Source: Marinicella algicola (GTDB lineage Bacteria > Pseudomonadota > Gammaproteobacteria > Xanthomonadales > Marinicellaceae). Taken from it: a stretch of 64,000 bases of DNA. Shown in pieces: positions 58,961 to 64,000 of the stretch. Position 1 is the stretch's first letter; each line of letters starts with the position of its first letter. The position numbers and the translations under genes were made by a program. The notes beneath the pieces are model-generated. The model was given only the letters and a program-made list of their open reading frames with translations. It searched no databases and was not told the DNA's origin. The stretch spans positions 3,082,501 through 3,146,500 of the forward strand of contig NZ_JAQOMR010000001.1 in the NCBI RefSeq assembly GCF_028401385.1, given 5' to 3'.

Positions 58961-60480
58961 GCCGCCACCCCGATGCCGGCTGCTGCCCGCACTAGCTTTT
59001 CCGCCGACATGTCCGCACGGGGAAGCTCGTCTACAATCCGCCCCTCGCGCATGACGATGACTCGGTCGGACATGCCGAGGATTTCCGGAATTTCCGATGA
59101 CACCATGATGATGGAAAGCCCTCTGCCCGCAAGCTCGCTCATGAAGGCATGAACGGCGGATTTCGAACCGATATCAATGCCCTTGGTCGGCTCATCGAGA
59201 ATGATCACTTTCGGCTGGGTCGCCAGCCATTTGGCGATCACCACCTTTTGCTGGTTGCCGCCGGAGAGATTGCCAACGGGCTGATCGAGCGAGGCGGCGC
59301 GCAGGTCCAGCCGCTCGGTATATTCCCGCGCCAGCGCGAATTCCTCGGCCATGCGCACAAAACCCCTGTGCGAAACCTTGGCCAGCGATGGCAGCGTCAC
59401 GTTTTCGAAGATCGGCATGGCGGTGATGGTGCCCTGCGTGCCACGCTCCTCGGGCACGTAGACGATGCCCTGTTTCACTGCTTCCGACGGCGAGCGGATC
59501 ACCGCGATTTCATCGTCTATGCGCACCGCACCGGCGGACGGCTTGGTGATGCCGAACAGCGCCTGCATGAATTCCGACCGGCCGGCGCCGACAAGGCCGT
59601 AAAAGCCCAGAATTTCACCGCGGCGCAGCGTGAAGCCGATATCCTCGAATTCGGTCGGATGACGGTAGCCGGAAACCGTCAGTACCGGCCCGCCAATTTC
59701 GACCGCCTGCTTGGGGAAGACCTGATCGACCGGCCGCCCCACCATCAGTTCCACCAGCGCATTCTCATCGGTCTCGGCGATTGTCCCCTCGCCCACCATC
59801 TCGCCATCGCGAAACACGGTATAGCGGTCTGCGATCCGGAAAATTTCGTCGAACTTGTGGGAGATGAACAGGATCGCCTTGCCGTTGGCCTTCAGTTTCT
59901 CGACCAACTCGTAAAGCTCCTCAATTTCCTTTTGCGAAAGGGCCGCCGTCGGCTCATCCATGATCACCACGCGGGCATCGACGGAGAGTGCGCGGGCAAC
60001 GGCCACCATGTGACGGTTTGCGATCCCGAGTTCGCTCAGCCGGTGGCGCGGGTCGATCCGCGCGCCGATACCGTCAAGGATATCACGGGCGCGGTCATGG
60101 ATTGCCTTCCAGTCGATCAGCCCGAACCGATTTGTCGGCGCATGGCCGATGAAGATGTTTTCGGCCACCGTCAGCGCATCGAACAGCACGGTTTCCTGAT
60201 GAATGGCGGTGACACCATGCGCGCTTGCCGCATCCGCCGTCGGAAAGGCAACCTTTGCGCCGTCCATCGTGATGTCGCCGCCGTCCGGCTGGTAGATGCC
60301 AGTGAGAATTTTGACGAGCGTCGATTTGCCAGCGCCGTTTTCGCCGACAAGTGCTGTCACCTCGCCGGGATAGAGCGCAAGCGAGACCTCGGAAAGCGCC
60401 CGTACGCCGGGGAATGTCTTGGTGATGCCGTCAAGCGCGATGGCGGGTGCGGCATCGGTCGGTGGCTTTGTTTCGGACAT
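58957..60480 (-). CDS. rhaT: Rhamnose ABC transporter ATP-binding protein RhaT
   Basis: CUT2 ATPase with two fused nucleotide-binding domains, about 507 residues. First domain: Walker A GENGAGKST, Walker B VVIMDEPTAAL. The second has GLVGAGRSE as its Walker A and LSGGNQQKVVIAKWL as signature, with VIILDEPTKGID. The ATG at 60480 (MSETKPPTDAAP) is chosen over an upstream in-frame start that lies in the intergenic hairpin. Confidence 0.92.
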   Translation of the reverse strand: MSETKPPTDAAPAIALDGITKTFPGVRALSEVSLALYPGEVTALVGENGAGKSTLVKILTGIYQPDGGDITMDGAKVAFPTADAASAHGVTAIHQETVLFDALTVAENIFIGHAPTNRFGLIDWKAIHDRARDILDGIGARIDPRHRLSELGIANRHMVAVARALSVDARVVIMDEPTAALSQKEIEELYELVEKLKANGKAILFISHKFDEIFRIADRYTVFRDGEMVGEGTIAETDENALVELMVGRPVDQVFPKQAVEIGGPVLTVSGYRHPTEFEDIGFTLRRGEILGFYGLVGAGRSEFMQALFGITKPSAGAVRIDDEIAVIRSPSEAVKQGIVYVPEERGTQGTITAMPIFENVTLPSLAKVSHRGFVRMAEEFALAREYTERLDLRAASLDQPVGNLSGGNQQKVVIAKWLATQPKVIILDEPTKGIDIGSKSAVHAFMSELAGRGLSIIMVSSEIPEILGMSDRVIVMREGRIVDELPRADMSAEKLVRAAAGIGVAA

Positions 60481-60518
60481 GGATCGCCTGCGGGGATTAT
60501 TTGTTGTTGTCGTTCGCG

Positions 60519-60552
60519 GGGGCGGACCTGCAAGCAATCGCAGGTCCGCCCC
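60519..60552 (-). promoter_or_regulatory. Hairpin between rhaS and rhaT
   Basis: A 13-bp perfect stem (GGGGCGGACCTGC with its complement) around an 8-base loop, 19 bp after the rhaS stop and without a T run. It is placed like the aglE-aglF hairpins and probably sets a higher level of the binding protein. Confidence 0.65.
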
Positions 60553-60570
60553 GTCCCGGGAGGACGTGGC

Positions 60571-61560
60571 TCAGAAAATGTCCTTGAACTGGTCGATGTT
60601 CGACTTGTCGTAGACGAAGGGATCGGCCATGGCGCCGGCATTGTCGTCGTCAAGCGTCAGTTCGCCGAGGCGGCCCATCGAGAGTTTGGCACCCGGTTCG
60701 GCTTCAGCCCCGTCGATCAGGTCGTTCGACAGCATCACGGCGGCATAGCCAAGATCGATCGGGTTCCAGATGGCAAAGGATTTCGACGCGCCATTATCGA
60801 CATAGGCCGCCATTTCGGACGGCAGGCCGAGGCCGGTGACATTGATCTCACCGATCTTGCCTTCATCGGAGACGGCCTGGGCGGCGGCAACAATGCCGAC
60901 TGACGTCGGCGCGATGATCGCCTTCAGATCCGGGTAGGACTGAATGAGGCCCTGTGTCTCACGATAAGACTTGTCGAACAGGTCATCGCCATAGACCGTG
61001 GTCACGACTTCGATATTCGGATAGTCGCCCTTCACCTTGTCCATTTCCGCAATCCAGGTGTTCTGGTTCGTGGCGGTAGCGGAAGCCGAAAGCACCGCGA
61101 CTTTGCCACCATCCGGCAGATTGTCGGCGGCAAGCTTGATGATCATGTTGCCGATCAGCGGATTGGACGACGGGTTGAGATGAACCATGCGGCCATCGGG
61201 CGCGACGCCGGAATCCCACGACACCACCTTGATGCCGCGCTGCATGGCGCGTTTCAGCGCCGGCACCAGCGCATCCGGGTCATTGGCCGAAATCGCAATG
61301 GCATCGACCTTCTGCGCAATCAGCGAATTGATGACATCAATCTGCCCCTCGGCGGTGGTATCGGTCGGACCTGTGTAAATCAGCTCGACGCCACCGATTT
61401 CTTTTGCGGCCTCTTCAGCGCCTTCGGCAGCGGCCTCGAAAAAGCCGATACCAAGTGCCTTGACGACCAGCGCGATCTTCTTGTCTGCAGCCTGTGCGCC
61501 TTGCGCAACAAGCGCCGTGGAGATCAATGCCCCCACGAGAACCTTCTTCAAAATGCTCAT
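60571..61560 (-). CDS. rhaS: Rhamnose-binding periplasmic protein RhaS
   Basis: CUT2 periplasmic binding protein of 329 residues (peripla_BP_4 type) with signal peptide MSILKKVLVGALISTALVAQ and cleavage after AQA. AISANDPDALVPALKRAMQR and VVSWDSGVAPDGRMVHLNPS are the ligand-cleft segments shared with rhamnose and autoinducer-2 binders. First transport gene, downstream of rhaR. Confidence 0.9.
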   Translation of the reverse strand: MSILKKVLVGALISTALVAQGAQAADKKIALVVKALGIGFFEAAAEGAEEAAKEIGGVELIYTGPTDTTAEGQIDVINSLIAQKVDAIAISANDPDALVPALKRAMQRGIKVVSWDSGVAPDGRMVHLNPSSNPLIGNMIIKLAADNLPDGGKVAVLSASATATNQNTWIAEMDKVKGDYPNIEVVTTVYGDDLFDKSYRETQGLIQSYPDLKAIIAPTSVGIVAAAQAVSDEGKIGEINVTGLGLPSEMAAYVDNGASKSFAIWNPIDLGYAAVMLSNDLIDGAEAEPGAKLSMGRLGELTLDDDNAGAMADPFVYDKSNIDQFKDIF

Positions 61561-61611
61561 CTTGCTCCTCCAGTTGATGAACGGGGTTCAAGCTGTCCTT
61601 CCTCCAAGGTT

Positions 61612-62411
61612 TCAGCCGGAACCGGTTTCCTCCATTGCCTGCGTATCGGCGATGATCACCGAAACGCCGGCCTCCTCCAGCATGCGGGCGTCGGACGCCT
61701 GCAGCCCGGAATCGGTAATCACGGTCGAGGCTCGCTTCAGCCCACAAAGGATCAGGCTCGACCGCTGCCTGAATTTCGATGAATCGACCAGAACCACGAG
61801 TTCGTCAGCCTGATCGATCAGCTTCTGCTCGGCCTGGATCAGCAGCGGATCTGCTTCCATCAGACCAAGCGGGCCGATCCCTTGAGCGCCCATAAACATC
61901 CGCTTTGCCCAGAAATTGCGTGTCACATCGTTCTCGAATGGGCTCAGGATCACGTTCTGCTCGCGATAGATCACGCCCCTGAGAGCATCACGGTATTCTT
62001 GGAGTGCTTTAAGAGATGTTCGGCGATGGGAAAGGAATTGGTGAATATCTGCAGCCTGCGATTGGCAAGGTGATGCACCATCTGGAAAGTGGTGGTGCCG
62101 CCATTGATGATTACGGAATCGCCGTCGTCGCAAAGTGCCACAGCCGCCTTGGCAATTGCCTGCTTCTGTCTGGCGTTCATGGTCTGGTTGACACTGAAGG
62201 GACGCCCTGCAAGGCCGACGAATTGTGGTGGACTCAGCGATTCCGCCCCGCCCCGCACGCGCCGCAAGCGTTTCGCCACATGAAGAGCTGCGATATCACG
62301 CCGGATCGTCGCTTCAGAGCTTTCCGTCAGATCGACGAGCTCCGCCACGGTCACGACCGGCTTTTCCTGTACCGCCGACAGGATGATGCGATGGCGCTCT
62401 TTTTCGTGCAT
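61612..62411 (-). CDS. rhaR: DeoR family rhamnose repressor RhaR (one frame break)
   Basis: About 266 residues. The DeoR HTH is VTVAELVDLTESSEATIRRD, followed by the sugar-phosphate sensor with INGGTTTFQMVHHLANRRLQ and FTNSFPIAEHLLKHSKN. One G is missing at 61976-61979 (plus-strand C); restored, VMLSGGVIYREQNVILSPFE continues to 61612. It heads the rhaRSTPQK operon and faces rhaD across a repeat-bearing promoter region. Confidence 0.88.
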
Positions 62412-62449
62412 GGGGCCTCCTTTTTGACAGAGTTCAGAGAAATACCATC

Positions 62450-62526
62450 ATTGTCAATCAAAAATAATCAACGAGAACTGCAATGGCTTCATTAATGATT
62501 GCTTTTGATTGTTTGTGATTGACAAT
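62450..62526. promoter_or_regulatory. Inverted repeats in the rhaR-rhaD promoter region
   Basis: ATTGTCAATCA (62450-62460) and its exact complement TGATTGACAAT (62516-62526) frame the region; between them TGATTG recurs twice more. DeoR proteins bind such repeated half-sites, so these are candidate RhaR operators controlling both directions. Confidence 0.55.
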
Positions 62527-62589
62527 CCCGACTTTCGGATAGATTTTAACGGGGAAGAACAAGGCCAAAAGGCCCCGAAGGAGGAAATG

Positions 62590-64000
62590 ATGGCGAATGA
62601 TACCCGGGCCGCCCGGCTTGAGAACCTGTGGGACGACGCGAAGGCAGCAGGCATGAGCGGACCCGAGCTTCTACTCTACCGCTCCAACCTGCTGGGTTCC
62701 GACAAGCGCATCACCAATTACGGCGGCGGCAACACCTCGGCCAAGGTGATGGAAAACGATCCGCTCACCGGCAATCAGGTCGAGGTTTTATGGGTCAAGG
62801 GCTCGGGCGGCGACGTTGGTACCATCAAGATGGACGGTTTCGCCACCCTCTATATGGAAAAGCTCAATGCGCTGAAGGGGCTTTACCGCGGCGTCGAACA
62901 TGAAGACGAGATGGTGGGCTACCTCCCCACTGCACCTTCAACCTCAATGCCCGCGCCGCCTCGATCGACACGCCGCTGCATGCCTATGTCCCGGAAAAGC
63001 ACGTCGATCACATGCACCCCGATGCCATCATCGCCATAGCCGCCTCAAGCGATTCCAAAGCGCTGACGCAGGAAATTTTCGGCGGCGAGATCGGCTGGCT
63101 GCCCTGGAAACGTCCCGGCTATGAACTGGGCCTGTGGCTCGGCAAGTTCTGCGAAGAAAACCCGAATGCACGCGGCGTCATCCTTGAAAGCCATGGGCTT
63201 TTCACCTGGGGTGACACGGCGAAGGAAAGCTACGAGACCACGCTCGAGATCATCAACAAGGCGATGGACTGGCTCGACGCCAGGATCCAGGGCCCGGCCT
63301 TCGGCGGCCCGAAGGTGAAGACCCTTGGCGCCGATGAGCGCCGCGCGGTGGCGGAAAAGCTGATGCCGAAGATCCGTGGCATGATTTCGGAGACCGAAGG
63401 CAAGCTCGGCCATTTCGACGATCAGCCGGCCGTTCTCGAATTCGTAGGCTCCAACCGGCTCGAGGACCTTGCAGCGCTCGGCACCTCCTGCCCGGACCAT
63501 TTTCTGCGCACCAAGATCCGCCCGCTGGTCATCGACTTCGATCCGGAAAGCCCGGATATCGACAACACCGTTGCCGGACTTGAAGATGCAATCGCCGCCT
63601 ACCGCGCGGATTACGCCGCCTATTACGAACGCTGCAAGCACGACAATTCGCCCGCCATGCGCGACCCGAACGCGGTGATCTATCTGGTGCCCGGCGTCGG
63701 CATGATCTCGTTCGCCAAGGACAAGGCGACGGCCCGCATTTCGGCCGAATTCTACGTCAACGCCATCAATGTGATGCGCGGTGCGTCCTCGGTCTCCACC
63801 TATCAGGGCCTTTCCGAACAGGAGGCCTTCGACATCGAATACTGGCTTCTGGAAGAGGCCAAGCTTCAGCGCATGCCCAAGCCGAAACCGCTTGCCGGCA
63901 AGATTGCGCTGGTCACCGGCGGCGCCGGTGGCATCGGCAAGGCGACTGCCTTCAGGCTGGCAGGAGAAGGCGCCTGCGTGGTGCTTGCCGATATCGATGA
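62590..64000 (+). CDS. rhaD: Bifunctional rhamnulose-1-phosphate aldolase/dehydrogenase RhaD (3' end outside the window; one frame break)
   Basis: Class II aldolase domain fused to a short-chain dehydrogenase. RSNLLGSDKRITNYGGGNTS starts the aldolase; the zinc histidines are in EKHVDHMHPDAII and the third in ILESHGLFTW. The SDR domain begins AGKIALVTGGAGGIGKATAF near 63900 and is cut by the window edge. One C is missing at 62935-62938; restored, GYLPHCTFNLNARAASID continues. AAGGAGG lies before the ATG at 62590. It splits rhamnulose-1-phosphate to DHAP and lactaldehyde; the SDR part probably oxidises lactaldehyde. Confidence 0.9.

Noticed and set aside
59149..60903. A 584-codon open frame on the plus strand
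   Set aside because: Antisense of rhaT and the start of rhaS; no motif, and it would run through the rhaS-rhaT hairpin.
1793..62938. Reading the broken genes as real pseudogenes from genome decay
   Set aside because: The lesions are single-base homopolymer changes spread over essential and metabolic genes alike, with no missense decay, internal stops or deletions. Sequencing error explains them better.

Overview
The window looks like the chromosome of an alphaproteobacterium of the order Hyphomicrobiales (Rhizobiales), probably Rhizobiaceae or a close marine relative. Pointers are a membrane-anchored CycM cytochrome, an Omp25/31-type porin, the small 208-residue RNase D, an ffs - ybaK - dnaX - ybaB - recR neighbourhood, a zwf-pgl-edd Entner-Doudoroff operon, the aglR/aglEFGAK alpha-glucoside cluster and the rhaRSTPQK/rhaD rhamnose cluster, all well known from Rhizobium and Sinorhizobium. 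I infer the order from gene content only; the genus is open.

Layout. 1-8.3 kb: M23 peptidase, ClpB, RNase D, a small membrane protein, a DedA protein and a PhoA-superfamily phosphatase. 8.3-12 kb: a MacB/FtsX-type ABC exporter module with a histidine-rich permease loop, and an AEC carrier. 12-18.3 kb: cycM, kdsB, pheA, a lactate/malate dehydrogenase, a VOC protein with a WYL regulator, nudC and a HIT protein. 18.4-23.5 kb: SRP RNA, ybaK, dnaX, ybaB, recR, interrupted by lysE and MOSC genes. 23.5-25.5 kb: arsenic resistance (ArsR-ArsC in one frame, then ACR3). 25.5-30.2 kb: dsbB with a tiny partner gene, an AGCS symporter, an LLM oxidoreductase, a small basic protein, rpsU and cspA. 30.5-36.7 kb: AsmA-like protein, HI0933-type flavoprotein, and a glutamine-synthetase-like plus FAD amine oxidase pair. 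36.7-42 kb: zwf-pgl-edd and a porin. 42-50.1 kb: agl cluster. 50.1-55.6 kb: ArsR-type regulator, DUF882 protein, pepF, pabB. 55.6 kb to the end: rhamnose uptake and catabolism, with rhaD running off the window.

How the parts work together: the agl genes import and hydrolyse alpha-glucosides under a divergent LacI repressor, and the freed glucose can enter the zwf-pgl-edd pathway. The rha genes import rhamnose and split rhamnulose-1-phosphate under a DeoR repressor.

The most striking property of the sequence is technical. About 38 single-base frame breaks lie in some 29 genes, including essential ones such as dnaX. Nearly all are one base missing from a short homopolymer, so the given sequence very probably carries systematic homopolymer errors. 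I report such genes over their full reconstructed extent and give the break position in each entry. I found no CRISPR array, insertion sequence, prophage or tRNA.
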